Counted from the stretch's first letter, positions 46,134-58,530 are shown. The stretch: 64,000 nt of DNA from Helianthus annuus (GCF_002127325.2 NC_035444.2:85904286-85968285), one strand, 5' to 3'. The notes: generated by a model not told the origin, from the sequence alone. Translations and numbers: made by a program.

Positions 46134-48356
46134 TGTCACACCCCGATATTTCCACGTATTACCAGTGGGCCCGGTGGGGAGTATCGTGACGTAGTTGATA
46201 TCATCATAGACAATTTATCACAGCTTAATACACAGCGGAAGTCAAAAGATAAATCACATTACAAACCGAATGAAAAGTAATTTCAAAGTATTACAAACGG
46301 ACTGTAAAGGATCCACAGGCGGATCAAAAATAAAAAGGATCATTGTTTAACAAATTATAACATCTAAGCTTGCAAGACTCTTTGGTGATGCTAGGAGTAG
46401 CCAGCCTATTCCGTTTAGTACCTGCACTTAGCCTTTTGTGAAAATACGTTAGTTTACACTGGTAAATACAATTAACCGACTCATTTTGAAAATGTTTGCA
46501 CATGGCACAAAACATCTTTATAACTTGGGATAATTATTTATATATAAACTTGTAAAAGAATTACATGTTTGTTATACGTTCAGTAGCCCGGGCTGAATAA
46601 CGTGTTAAAGATTATTAGACACACCACATGATATAATCCCGTGGCGATTTAGTCCCGAACCGGCGGTTATACCTTTTTATATATATGCACTGGTTAGTTT
46701 TAAAGGAAGATATACGGTTCAAAACGCACGATTAAGCGAAGACCGGATTAGAATGTGGTTTAGACCCGACAAGTTTGTATACTTGTATAATATGGGTAAA
46801 CTAAACATATTTTGGATTTTGAGATAAAAATGACAAGGTTTGACCCGTTTCGGCTAATTTATGCAAACTAGTTACATAAACCACACCGAACTTGAAAAAT
46901 GCATAACGGGTAACCAAATGAGTCATGAACAGGTTTCCTAAGTTAATATATCTTACATATGTTGTGATATCAGTAGGATACCTTCCATTATGCCCAAACT
47001 GGATTTAAACTCAAATTAAGCCCCGTAGGGGTATTTTGATCATTTTAAAGGTCATAAAAAAGATTAAATATAAATCTGAGTTTCAGGTCTGATATAATCA
47101 GTAAAAATATGTATTTTTATAAGTCATAACAGTAAGGTATTGCATATATGTGAAATTTATCTTTTATAACCAAACTATGCCCCGTAGGGGTATTTTGGTA
47201 ATTTCACATAAGCTTTTAAAGGTCAAAAATTAGAATTCTGAGTTCAAAACTTTGGCTTATTGTTTTATTACATAAATTAACTTAAAACATCAGTAGGTAT
47301 TAAGTCTTATATGTTTAAAATAGTTTTAACTCATATTATGCGTTTAAAACGCGTAAAAAGGCGGTTTTAATCGATTTCCGGGTTTTATAAGAAAAGCTGA
47401 TATTTTTATCATTCCAAAAGGCTTAAAATATTTTATTTATCATATAAAATCAGTAGCAAAAAGTTTGGTATCAAAATGTTATGTAAAACTAGTTTTATGC
47501 ATGAAAAGGGTATAACCGACAATTACCGAATCAAAGCTATAACCCTATGTTATGCTCAGCCTAAAAATAAATAAAAATCTTCAAAAATCCCAAAATATTA
47601 TTTTATATCAGTAGGTAAAAAGTTTGGTGTCAAAATTTGGGTTTAGATAGGCTTTATGCTAGTTACGCCGTTTAATTAATAAAAAGCTTCTTAATTACGA
47701 TATTGAGCATAACTCCTAATCTAGACTTCAAACTGATGTGAAATTTTAAGGACATATTTATAATTTAGTAACAAAGGTTATTGTCTTTTCACATTTCCAA
47801 AATTCTCGTTTTAAGGTCAAAAGGGCATAATGGTCAACATTTAGGCATATAACGGAAACATGCATATGAATCGGATAACTAAGGAACCAAGTTGTATAAT
47901 CATAGAGGGTTATACTAACATATAACCTGGTCCTAATAGAGCTCTAAGGCATTTCTAAAATATGCTACATTGGGTCAGAACTGAAAGTCAAAGCAAAAGT
48001 CTACTTTTGCGACTTTCGGTTCCAACCGAGCCTATACTGAAAATTGTCGGGTTGAACATGCTTAGACATGTTCTTACATTAATTACCAAGTTATACAAAT
48101 GATAAAACAGGTTTCATGGCTTCTACATTGTTAATTATGTGTTTATTTGAAAATTAGCTTTCTGTTGACTTTTTACCATTAAGTTTGACTCGACAATTCA
48201 CCTAGTTAGAGTGGGAATCAAAGGGTGCCCTTTTAAGGGTTTATTACCCACATAATTACCAACTCATAGGTACTTTCAATTCGAGAAATGACTGGACCAT
48301 TAGTGATTAATCACCAAGTCAAACCTTAATTACGACGGTTTTGACTTTAGGCCATT
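46134..48356 (-). repeat. Gypsy-3 5' LTR, internally deleted and cut by Copia-1
   Basis: Starts TGTCACACCCCG and follows the middle LTR. Near 46690 about 357 bases are missing relative to 34780-35136, joined at a short GG overlap (ACTGG/CCGG). A second deletion of about 15 bases lies near 46495. At 48356, inside the aligned GGCCATT, Copia-1 begins; the remaining ~950 bases of the LTR should lie right of the window. Confidence 0.9.
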
Positions 48357-48861
48357 TGTTAGTGCAATAACGTCTGTAGCTTCTGTCAACATGTAGTCAT
48401 ATTTTGTATAGTTGTGTGTATGTTTTGTATGTTTGTATGTAAAGTGGGACAGAATACGGTGAAGTTTTGTTAAGTGCTTATGCTGCCAGCCGATCGGCTA
48501 GCCCAGCCGATCGGACAGCCCGGCCGATCGAGCAGGCTACTCGATTGGTTAGCATTGTCAGCCGATCGGCTAGCCCAGCCGATCGGCCAGCACTCTCTTA
48601 TTCTGTCCTTGCCTATAAATAGCTGGTAGGTCAGTTTATTTAGAACCTTTTGACACTTTCACTTTCTACCTACCTTTTGTATGTCTGAGTTCTTTCTGGC
48701 TCCTGTACATTTTCACATCATTCAATAGAATATCAGACGGTGATTCAAAGTAGAATGTTGTCTTTGTATATCTGCTATGTGATTACATGAATTCCGCGCA
48801 TTAATCACTTTACGATTCAACTACGTTTACGAACAAGAAGATCCCATCCGAGGGACCAACA
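48357..48861 (+). repeat. Copia-1 5' LTR
   Basis: 505 bp, TGTTAGTGCA...GGGACCAACA, bounded left by Gypsy-3 sequence and right by the primer site. The other LTR is not in the window, so the left border rests on the comparison with 34201-37762. Confidence 0.88.
48487..48655 (+). promoter_or_regulatory. Copia-1 LTR promoter: CCGATCGGC palindromes and TATAAATAG
   Basis: Two modules of AGCCGATCGGCT followed by a second CCGATCGG half (about 48487-48530 and 48560-48592) lie just upstream of TATAAATAG at 48614-48622. Twenty-two bases later comes ACCTTTTGACACTT. Short palindromic repeats ahead of the TATA box have been described for Sirevirus LTRs. Transcription probably starts about 30 bases after the TATA box. 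Confidence 0.65.
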
Positions 48862-48863
48862 AG

Positions 48864-48875
48864 TGGTATCAGAGC
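48864..48875 (+). other. Copia-1 primer binding site
   Basis: TGGTATCAGAGC two bases after the LTR end; perfect match to the tRNA-Met-type site common in plant Copia elements. Confidence 0.92.
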
Positions 48876-49735
48876 TTTAGGAAGCTGAATCGAGACCTAC
48901 AGAGACGAATTCACCGGAATTCAAGCCGTTCTTATTGATTTAGAGACAAATTCACCGGAATTCAAGCCGTTCTTGTTGATTTAGAGACGAATTCACCGGA
49001 ATTCAAGTCGTGTTTGCTGTTTCAGAAACAAATTTCACCGGAAATTTGTTATTTCTATCATTCCGACTCAAATTTCGCCGGAAATTTGACTGATTCTTCT
49101 ATACACTTCTCAGATCTAGCTTTATTTTTCACTTTTACATCATAAAACCGGAAAAACTTAAAATTCAGTGAGATTTTACGGTTAAAAATTGACAAATTTG
49201 CTATCAATCGAATCGCAATCATAAGAATTACTATCCTACAAAGTTTCACAATCAGATTCAATCTAAAACTTGTTCAAATTGATCAAAATCTATGGAAAAC
49301 TGTTCATGTTTGCTGATGTCAGCCGGTCGAACGACCTAGCCGATTCATATACTTGTTGACGTCATCATTCCAAGTTGCATAACCGTTCAGATATTTTCTG
49401 TTAAAAAGTGTTGCTGACATCATCAGTGTTAGTCGATTGAACGAGCAATTCGATCGGACAGCATTGTTGACTCTCGATATTGTTGCTAAAATCATATTGC
49501 TAGCCGATCGAATACGCCACTCGATCGAATACGCCACTCGATCGGACAGTAATTATGTATTGTTTACATATTTGTGTTTGTCAGCCGATCGAACCAGCTG
49601 ATCGATCGAACGAGCCAGCCGATTGTGGGTGTGCTAATCGATCGAACGAGCCATTCGATCCAAGTGTCCTTGTGTTTACATCTTTAAAATCCAAAATTTT
49701 TCTAAGTGTTTGATAAACATCTCAGGTACTTAACA
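48876..49735 (+). other. Copia-1 untranslated leader with two repeat types
   Basis: No gene. It opens with three 41-bp direct repeats (48901-49023) with a looser fourth, and ends with scattered CCGATCGA/CGATCGAAC motifs (about 49321-49670) related to the LTR palindromes. The gag ATG follows at 49736 in the context ACAATGG. Confidence 0.75.
48901..49023 (+). repeat. 3 x 41-bp tandem repeat in Copia-1 leader
   Basis: Units begin AGAGAC at 48901, 48942 and 48983, each with AATTCACCGGAATTCAAG. Decayed versions (ATTTCACCGGAAATTTG) follow to about 49090. Confidence 0.9.
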
Positions 49736-52700
49736 ATGGAAGAATTCATGAACTCGTTCAGTGAAATGTATGCGTTTGTTGGTAACAGTGGAGATGATTC
49801 AACAAACCGAACAAATGAGAATACTCCAAGTACGAGAAAGACGTTGTCGGAAGCACTTAGTGTGGAAAGCGTTTATGGAACCTATAATAAGCCACCAAAG
49901 CTGTTAGCAGTTGAAGATTATAATCGGTGGGCAAAACGATTCGAGGAATGGTTGAAAGCCTTCGCGTACCCCAGTTGGAAAAGCTTAAAAAATGGTTTTA
50001 ACAATGGAAGAGAAGACTTTGAGAACATGTCAGAAAGTGAAGAGATTGAATATTTTGTGGCCGGACAAAAATGTCTAGCTTTGATTAACCAATCAGTGAG
50101 AGAAGATATTATCTCACTGATTGATTATTCAAACGCAAAGGATCTTTGGGATAAATTACAAAAGAAATGTGTCGGTACTGCAGAAATCATTAAAAACAAA
50201 AAGAAACTGCTAAAAAAGGAATTTGATCTGTTCGGATGTCTTAAAAATGAGTCTGTTCCAAAAATGATTGAACGTTTCGGGCATCTAAAGCTAGAGTTGG
50301 CCAGGCATGGGATTGTGTTTACTCCAGAAGAGCTTGTAGACAAGTTATTTGATTCTTTGCCAGACGAAATGGATTGGCAATACTTCGCAATGATGATCAA
50401 GAATACAATCCAGCCAAGTGTTCTAACAGTTGATTTGCTGATAGAGAAACTTGAGAGTCATGAGCTCGAAATAAAGAAAACACATAAAGTCAATCACTCG
50501 TTATATCAACAAAATGTGGAACTTTATTATCCAAAGAGCTTGATTAAAAAGACAGGATCTCCGAAAACAGCCTTCACTACAGAAAGTTCACAACTAATGA
50601 CTCAAGAAACCTCACACAGTGGTTTTCATGGTGGAATGTCTTCCAACACTACAAGTCAAGGATCATCTTCAAGCACATCAAACCAACATCAAACTGCACC
50701 AAAGAATGTCTTTCAATGTAATATCGCTGTTGATTTAAAAAATGGTCAAAATTTCAGTGAGGAATCAGCGAAACAACAGATGATTTTCTTAGCATCTGTA
50801 TTGGAGTCATATGAAGGGTTAGTTGCTGGGAAGATAGGCAATACCAACCTGACGAAGGAAGATTACGATCAAATAGATCTTGAAGAAATGGAGCTAATCG
50901 ATATTCGTTGGGCTATGGCCAGTGCTGTTCGTCGAGCACAGCGTTTCATGGAAATAACTGGTAGGAAAACAATTGGTGGTCCATCTACCAAATTGGGTTT
51001 TGATAAGTCTAAAGTGACATGCTTCAAATGCAAACAAAAAGGTCACTTTAAACGAGAGTGCAGAAACGAGTATGCTGATGAATCTGCTAATCCGTTCCGA
51101 GAAGATTACTATAAGAAAGCCATTTATCATCAGAACAAATCGGAACCTCCAAGGCTGAAGCAGATTGAAGAAAAAGATAAGGAAAAGTCAAGAGCTCTAG
51201 CAGTCATTCATGATGATGAGGGATACGACTGGAGTGAGATATTGCCTGAAGAAGATGCAGTTGGTTACGCATTCGCAGCAGGAAAGATTGTTCCGTTCAA
51301 AGATACAAGAACAGAAGAAGAAAAGTTTGTGAACAGAAGAATGAAAGCCCAAACAAAAGTAAGCAGAATCTATACCATTTACAAAGAAGCAAAAAGGGCT
51401 AAAAGGTGGGATCCAGACAGAGAATGTTACCTTGATCCTCAAGGTAATATCGCAATCGATCCAAATTCACTCAGTGTTGATGCAATCATTCAGCAATATG
51501 CTGAAGAAGAGGAAGCTAGACAAAGAGAATGGTGGGGTGAAGGTGAAAAGAAAGTGGAAGAAAAAGAAGAAAAGGTGAAGTCAGCAGAAAAGAAGATCGA
51601 TGATGGGGTGATAGATACATCACAGGAGCTCACAGCCGAAAATCTGATAAAGATGGCAGACAAAGTTCTAGCTGCAAAAGAACTGGAGGTAGATTCTAGT
51701 TCTGGAACTGAGTCAAACGCCAAGGCCAGTCAGATTAACATGAATACAGTGTCAGGTAAGAAAGACAAAAGCGAAAGTGACTGCAAGAATTGCATGAAAA
51801 ATTGCAAAGATTGTAGTACTATCGCTTATCTCAACAACAAAAGGGTTGAAGATCTGACAAAAAGGGTCAGAGAGGTTGAAAACCAAATCTTAAACCGAGA
51901 TAAGTTGCTAAAAGCTTCAAACGATCGTGCAAAAGAGTTAACTGAAAAAATTGAAAGTGATAAAAGTAACTTAGAAAGAACTAAAAAAGAAAATGAAAAA
52001 CTCATTCTTGAAAATCGTCACATCACTGAAAATTTTGAGAAACTTAAGCGAACGGTTAAATATTCAGATGATCGAAATGGGAAAACAACAAAAGAAAATG
52101 TTCAACTGTCGGGTGTGTTAAGGGTGAAAGAGGTGTTAATAAACAAACAATTGGATGAAATTGCTAATCTGAAGCTTCAATTTCAAGAAGCGAAAATCGA
52201 AAACGAACGCATCCAATTAAAATTAAGCAGTTACAACTCCGCAAGCTTTGTTCTGCAGCACATTGTTCCCAAACCCATCGGGAAAAACAAAGCTGGCGAA
52301 GATGTATTTTCGGACGGAACTGGAGTGGGATATCATCAAGTCCCACCACCTGTTTTAAACAATTTCTCAAAGAAAAAGTCCGGACTGGTTAATGATGATG
52401 AAAATTCAGATGAAATAAAACTTCCAGAGTCGATTGATGTTACATTCTCATCATCATCATCTGATGATAGTGTTCAGACTGATATTGTCAAAAGCATGGC
52501 AGAAAGTGTCTTAGAGTCTGATTCAAATGAAGATGATGGTTGTTTCTTGGATAAATACATTCCGAAACAAAAATCCAAGAACAACTTAAATGAAGAACCA
52601 AATCTTGTCATGTACAAGATGTTGGGTTCAGATAAGTTGTTTTCGGATTCTGAGTTTCCGATTGAGAATGTAAATGTCAAGAAATTGAAAAATGTTTACA

Positions 52701-53539
52701 AATTGGTTGAAGTTGAGTTGACAGAAGTGAAGAGTTTGAACCAAACAAAAAGACAAATGAATTTCGAAAAGGATAAAGCTTACTACAAGAAACCCATTAT
52801 TCCTCCACGTTTTTCTAATAACAATCGAAACAATTGGTCGGGTGGATATCAGGGGGGTAAGTCTTATCAGAAGAAAAATGTTCAAAACAAGAAGTTTGTT
52901 TCTAATGAAGAACCTGAAATCTTTTCAAAATCAAACAAAGAGTTCTTTGAGGAAAAAGCTTCACAACCTCAGTCTGAAGGCACAAGTCGGGCTGTTGATA
53001 CCCGAACATGTTTCAGATGCAATCAAGTTGGGCATATTGCATGAAAATATACCAACTTGAAGCCTAAGACTGATGTTGTTGAAAACCAAAAGAAGAAAAA
53101 TGATGAGAAAGAAAAGGCTCCATTGGTTGATAACACCAAAGCCAAAACTGAACCCGTAAAGAAGGTGGTAATTAAAAATGATAAATTTTACAAACGGGTC
53201 ACAACAACTCAACAAACATGGAAGCCAAAAGTTGCTGTAATGAGAGCAAGTGGTTCAAAATCAAAGGTTTCTGAAATGGAAAAACAATCATCTTCTACCA
53301 CATCGGTAAAGATGAGTGTTCCTGAAAAGAAAAGGGTTCCATTATCTCAACAAGTTTGGAAACCAAAAAGTGAGAAGAAAATTTCAACTTCCGAGGTGAA
53401 AAAGTCTGAAGAATAAATTACGGTTGATTATGATGCAAATTTTCCACCTCTCAAGGCTAAAAATTTCAAAATTCAAATTATGAGAGTCAAAGTTACACCT
53501 AAGGCTGATGAGGCCTGGGTGGATTCGATGTTTGACTAA
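49736..53539 (+). pseudogene. Copia-1 gag: very long, zinc knuckles and coiled coil, two in-frame stops
   Basis: I chose the ATG at 49736 (MEEFMNSFSEMYAFVG) for its good context. A Copia-type gag domain occupies roughly residues 60-260 (NRWAKRFEEWLKAF, LIDYSNAKDLWDKLQKKC, RFGHLKLELARHGI, LFDSLPDEMDWQYF). A CCHC knuckle CFKCKQKGHFKREC lies at 51020-51061. A long Lys/Glu-rich stretch follows, with a coiled coil at about 51840-52230. A second knuckle CFRCNQVGH starts at 53009 but is cut by TGA at 53042-53044, and its last cysteine codon is TAT. The frame then continues to TAA at 53414-53416 and on to TAA at 53537-53539, ending DEAWVDSMFD. About 1,267 codons is far above ordinary Copia gag; extended gag is a Sirevirus trait. 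Confidence 0.88.
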
Positions 53540-53610
53540 ACAATTTGATTTGCCGGAGCTTCCTTGATCGCGAAGCATGTATCGGCATCCTAAATTGATA
53601 TATTCTAATC
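53540..53610 (+). other. Gag-pol spacer
   Basis: 71 bases with stops in the gag frame. Pol opens shortly after a pyrimidine-rich TTTATATGCAG. Whether pol is reached by frameshift, readthrough or splicing cannot be decided from one damaged copy. Confidence 0.45.
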
Positions 53611-56600
53611 ATGGTTGTTTATATGCAGGATCTTCCACAACTTGTTTCAAGATGGATCATGGATAGTGGAGCTTCCAGACATATGACAGGGAAGACTGCA
53701 TTGTTGTACGATGTGAGGAATATAAATGGAGGATATGTTGGATTCGCGGGCAATCAAGGTGGTCGTATAGTTGGTGAAGGAACGTTATCCAATGGGATTG
53801 TAACGTTTGAAAGAGTCAATTACATTGCTGAGCTGGAGAACAACCTACTAAGTATTTCTCAGATCTGTGACAGAAAATACACCACTCACTTCACTGACAA
53901 AGAATGTTTGATACTAAAACCGGGATTTGTTGTACCTGAGGAGTGGATCATCATGAGGGCACCAAGAGTCAACGACCTGTATGTATTGGATATGAGCATA
54001 TCAACGACAACAACGGGTCAGGCTCACTGTTTTATGTCAAGAGCAACTGAGAAGGAGTCAAGATTGTGGCACCGAAAGATGGGGCATATACATCTTAGAA
54101 AAATGAATTACTTGGTGCACAATGATCTGGTTACAGGAGTTCACATCAAAGGTTTTCATCTGGAAGGAGAGTGTATAAGTTGCATCAAAGGTAAACAGAA
54201 GAAAAAGTCGCACCCCAAAAAGCAAGTCAATTCAGTTTCTCGACCGCTGGAAAGACTTCACATGGATTTATTTGGTCCTGTGAATGTCAAAAGCATTACA
54301 GGAGATTATTATTGCTTGGTCGTCACTGATGATTATTCTAGATTTTCTTGGGTATCTTTCTTGAAGACAAAGGATGAAACGTTTGACAGTCTGATGGTGT
54401 TATTCAAAAAGATTGAGAATTTCTACCAGAGGCGTATCAGAAGAATTAGAAGTGATAATGGTACAGAATTTAAAAACAACAAGATGGAAGAATTTTGTGA
54501 AGAAAGAGGTATACTGCATGAGTTTAGTGCTCCGTACACTCCGCAGCAGAATGGAGTAGCAGAACGCAAAAACCGGACACTAATCGAGACAGCCAGAACT
54601 ATGCTCACAGATTCAAAACTTCCAATAAATTTCTGGGCTGAAGCTGTTTCCGCCGCATGCTATACTCTCAACAGAGTTCTCACTGTCAAGAAATTCAACA
54701 AAACATGCTTTGAATTGATCAATAACCGCAAGCCTAATTTGAAGTATCTTGAACCGTTCGGGTCACCCTGTACGGTGATAGAACCTTTTGGAAAATTTGG
54801 TCCGAAGAGCATTGAGGGTATATTTGTTGGATATGCAAGTCCTTTGCGTCGTGTGTTCGTGCCAAGTGAAAAGCGGATTATTGAAGCTGCAAATGTTGAA
54901 TGTCAAGGTAATACGATGCCGCCTCAGAACCCAGGAGATTCATGGCGTTACCACTACGACACGTTGTGGGATTCCTTTGATGTAATAGAAGAACCTGAAG
55001 ATGAAGAAGACTTCTTTGATGAGCTGGATATTCTTAGAAACTATGAGTCATCAGAAGAAAGATTTCCAGCACAGTATTCTAGGCAATCTCAGAAAACTTC
55101 AGATGATGATGAAGCAGGTCCTAGTAATGCTGGTGAACAAGATGTTACTCCAGAAAATCAGACGGCAACAAATGATGATACAACAGATGTCGGTCCAACT
55201 TTTGATCATGGGGATTCTGAATCTGAGGGGGAGCAAATCCAGATCTTAGATCAAGCAGATCCTATCAGTGAAGAAGGTGCAAATCAAAATGTCACTAATC
55301 TGGAAGGCAATGTAGATGTTCCAAGTGAAGTAATGCCCAGAACTCTCTCATATCATCCGGAGGAGCTGATCATCGGAGAGCTTCAATCAGGAGTTCGCAC
55401 CAGACATCAAATTGACCAAGGATTGAACCTCGAACGTATAAAGAGGCGCTTACTGAAGAATCTTGGGTCAACGCGATGCAAGAAGAGCTGAACCAGTTTG
55501 AGAAATTAGGTGTTTGGAAACTGGTAGATTTACCACAGGGTCACAGAAAAATCAACACCAAATGGGTGTTCAAGTGTAAGAGGGATGACAGAGGAGTAGT
55601 GGTCAGAAACAAAGCTCGACTTGTTGTTCAGTGCTTCAGTCAACAGGAGGGAATTGACTTTACCGAAGTATACGCTCCTGTGGCACGACTAGAAGCAATC
55701 AGAATTTTCCTAGCATTTGCATCATGGAAAAACTTTAAAGTCTACTAGCTTGATGTGAAGCGGCCTTTCTCTATGGCAAAGTGAAGGAGGAAGTGTATGT
55801 GGGACAGCCACCGGGCTTCGTCGATCCACACCACAAGAATAAAGTGTATCTCTTGGATAAAGCGTTATATGGCTTACATCAGGCCCGAGAGCCTGGTATG
55901 AGACATTATCTCAGCATTTGCTAGCCAATCACTTCATCCGGGGAACAATAGACGCCACCCTCTTCACAAAGATAGTCGACGGTCACCTGCTGATAGTCCA
56001 AATTTATGTGGATGATATAATTTTTGGGTCAACAAACGAGGACTTGTGCAAAGATTTTGAACAAGTGATGAAGCAAAAGTTCGAAATGTCATCAATGGGG
56101 GAAATGAAATTCTTTTTGGGACTCCAAGTTGAACAACTTCCTGAAGGAATTTTCATACACCAGACAAAGTACGTTCATGATATTCTAGAGAAATTTGGAA
56201 TGTCAGGTTCTACTCCTGCGGCAACCCCATTAGCAACAAATCATGGGATTCACCCAGATCTCACCGGAGACAGGGCAGATGAAACACTTTATCGTTCCAT
56301 GATTGGTTCTTTGATGTATCTAACTGCTTCAAGACCTGACATTATGCATCCAACGTGCCTTGCAGCAAGATTCCAATCTAACCTGAGAGCTTCGCACTTA
56401 ATCATTGTGAAAAGGATATTACGCTACCTGAAGGGAACTCCATCGTTGGGGTTGTGGTATCCTAGAAAAGGCGATTTTACGCTCGAAGGGTATTCCGACT
56501 CGGATTTCGGATGCTGCAAAGTCAATGCCAAATCAACAACTGCAGGATGCCATTTCTTTGGACCTCGCTTGGTTACCTGGCAGTGTAAGAAACAAACATC

Positions 56601-57123
56601 TGTGGCGCTATCCACATGTGAAGCAGAGTACATTTCTGCCAGCAGTTGCTGTTCTCAGATCCTGTGGATACAGCAACAGATGCGCGATTACGGTTTGCAG
56701 TTTCTTAACACTCCTCTTTTTGTTGATAATGAGGCCGCAATAAATATAACAAAAAATCCGGTACATCACGCTAAAACCAAACATATAGAAATTCGTCATC
56801 ACTTTATTCGCGATTGTTTCGAGAAAAAATTGATACGAATTGAGAAAATCCACATTGACGAGCAAAAAGCTGATTTACATACCAAAGCATTTGATAGAAC
56901 ACGTTTTAAATATCTTTTAAAACTGAATGGTATGATGCTTTTGTCGGTGAAGGATGGGATTGTTGGCGTTGATGAGGATTCCACTGTAGATGATGTTGAT
57001 AATCTATCTGCAATGGTTTGTCGATTTTTTACCTGTTTTGGTCTTGATGGGGAGATAGGTATATTTGTATATACTTTTAGAAAATCCAAAAACATTAAAA
57101 AAATCAAAAATCCAAAAACATGA
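53611..57123 (+). pseudogene. Copia-1 pol: protease, integrase, reverse transcriptase, RNase H; three frameshifts and one stop
   Basis: Protease motif WIMDSGASRHMTG at about 53656. GAG-pre-integrase zinc site (LWHRKMGHIHL, then CISCIKGK) near 54060-54190. Integrase core acids in HMDLFGPV, RSDNGTEF and NGVAERKNR (about 54260-54570). After an acidic linker the frame shifts at about 55437. Reverse transcriptase starts WVNAMQEELNQF and is broken by TAG at 55746-55748 (a glutamine position before LDVK), a missing base near 55759 and another near 55884, then continues with the catalytic YVDDIIFGS at 56005. RNase H holds CEAEYISAS and DNEAAINI and ends near 56920, followed by about 65 unassigned codons. 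Integrase before reverse transcriptase defines Ty1/Copia. Confidence 0.9.
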
Positions 57124-58427
57124 TAAAATTTCAAAATCCAAAAACAATAAAAAATGTAAAAGAGCCTGTGTAAATGGGAAAATGATAGTACATCAGCTAG
57201 ACTGTTACGGTATGCTAAAGATTTGTAAAGTTTTAAAAGGTTTAAATAGTCTCACTAATGATGTGTCGATAGGTTTTTACACAGTCAATAGATTTGTTCG
57301 GGATATAAACTTAAAAATTCAAAACGAGACTTACTTTGTGGGGAACACTATTTGGATATATAGGTAACCCCTGAAATCTCGTTTGATAGGTCCCTTATTC
57401 TGAGATACTAGGTCTTTATACTCAGTGATATCTGGGGTATTATTCCAGGACTTCTGCTGAATGGAAGTTCTGACCTAGTCCCCGAATAATACTTTCCGCA
57501 AAATGCTTGAAACATAGCATCACCCTCAGCAAGCTGATGAAACAATAAAATTGATAATCGTTGCTGTTGAAATCAAAAGATCCTCTAAAGGGGACACACC
57601 GAAATGTCGAAGCCGTCATCTCTCTGCGTATACGGAAGTATCGACCTGAGCTCTCACGGCCCTCGCATTTAACCCCTTACAGATATCATTTGTGGTATAC
57701 TCACCTGTAAGACTGAATATTGGGAACTTGATACGGGAGTATATTCAAAAGGTGGGACACATGAATGAGTTAAGTTTATAAGACATCTAAATCGTATCCT
57801 GAATAAATTGAAATCTGTGAGAAAACTTAAAGTGGATAAGTATATCGACAATCGAGGTGAATTGTTTAATCCTGAATATGAAATGAAGCTTAACGGCACT
57901 TGTAACTTGTCCAAAAAGCTGATATGATTCCCTGACACGCTCATCAAAAATATGTTTGTAAGTAGATTTCCTTCTTTAACATTCTGTCTTTCAGTTTCAG
58001 TTATACTTTTATAGTTTAGAATCTGCATTAAAAACTCAAAAAGATTTTGCACTTCTGCATTATTTTTGACAAACCAAAACGGAGGATTGATCTTCAGATT
58101 CACAGTCTGATGCAAGTTGTAGGAAGTTGTTCTGAGCTGAAAAACAAGTTGGGAGCTAATCTTGATACAATCAAAGAATATAAAAAGTCAAAATGCAAGT
58201 TCATTAAGTTGAAACTTGTAAAATTTTCAGAAAAAAATGTTTAAAATATCAGTTTGTTTTTGCTTCGGGTCAACCAAGGTCATTAAGTTGAACTTGGTCG
58301 ACAAATTAAGTACCTAGGGTCATTAACTTGGACCTAGATACTTAAGTGGATTTCTCGAACACTGATAATGTGATAAGGGTCAAAAAGTCAAATCGGTTTG
58401 AAAGTCAAAGTGCCTTGGATCGAACAG
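57124..58427 (+). other. Copia-1 non-coding spacer between pol and downstream gene
   Basis: About 1.3 kb without a supported frame. It contains neither a purine tract nor the LTR start, so the element has not ended. Near 58265-58345 the phrases GGTCATTAAGTTG and GGTCATTAACTTGGACC recur as an imperfect pair. Confidence 0.65.
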
Positions 58428-58530
58428 GCCAGCCGATCGGCTGGACTAGCCGATCGAATTGCCTAGCCGGTTCTTTGACACCATATAAATAGGAGTTCAT
58501 GCTTCATTTGTACCTTTTCGCACTTCGATC
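58428..58530 (+). promoter_or_regulatory. Internal promoter resembling the Copia-1 LTR promoter
   Basis: CCAGCCGATCGGCTGG and a second CCGATCGA half (about 58430-58457), then TATAAATAG at 58484-58492, then 19 bases later ACCTTTTCGCACTT. The LTR has the same parts in the same order with spacing of 22. The first ATG after it (58628) opens the predicted spliced gene, 136 bases after the TATA box. Promoter function is inferred. Confidence 0.6.

Larger units (their letters stand above)
34201..48356 (-). mobile_element. Gypsy-3: Ty3/Gypsy element carrying TRIM-1, right LTR cut by Copia-1
   Basis: In minus orientation: 5' LTR 46134-48356 (its outer part is missing beyond Copia-1), primer binding site, ORF0 interrupted upstream by TRIM-1, gag, protease, reverse transcriptase, RNase H, integrase, purine tract, 3' LTR 34201-37762 shared with Gypsy-2. 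All genes carry stops or frameshifts. The order and sequence place it beside Gypsy-1 in the chromovirus (Tekay/Del-like) group. Confidence 0.9.

Noticed and set aside
53540..53650. TTTATATGCAG before pol as the acceptor of a gag-pol intron.
   Set aside because: I could not find a donor that gives a consistent phase and keeps known motifs; the region is damaged and a single copy is not enough.
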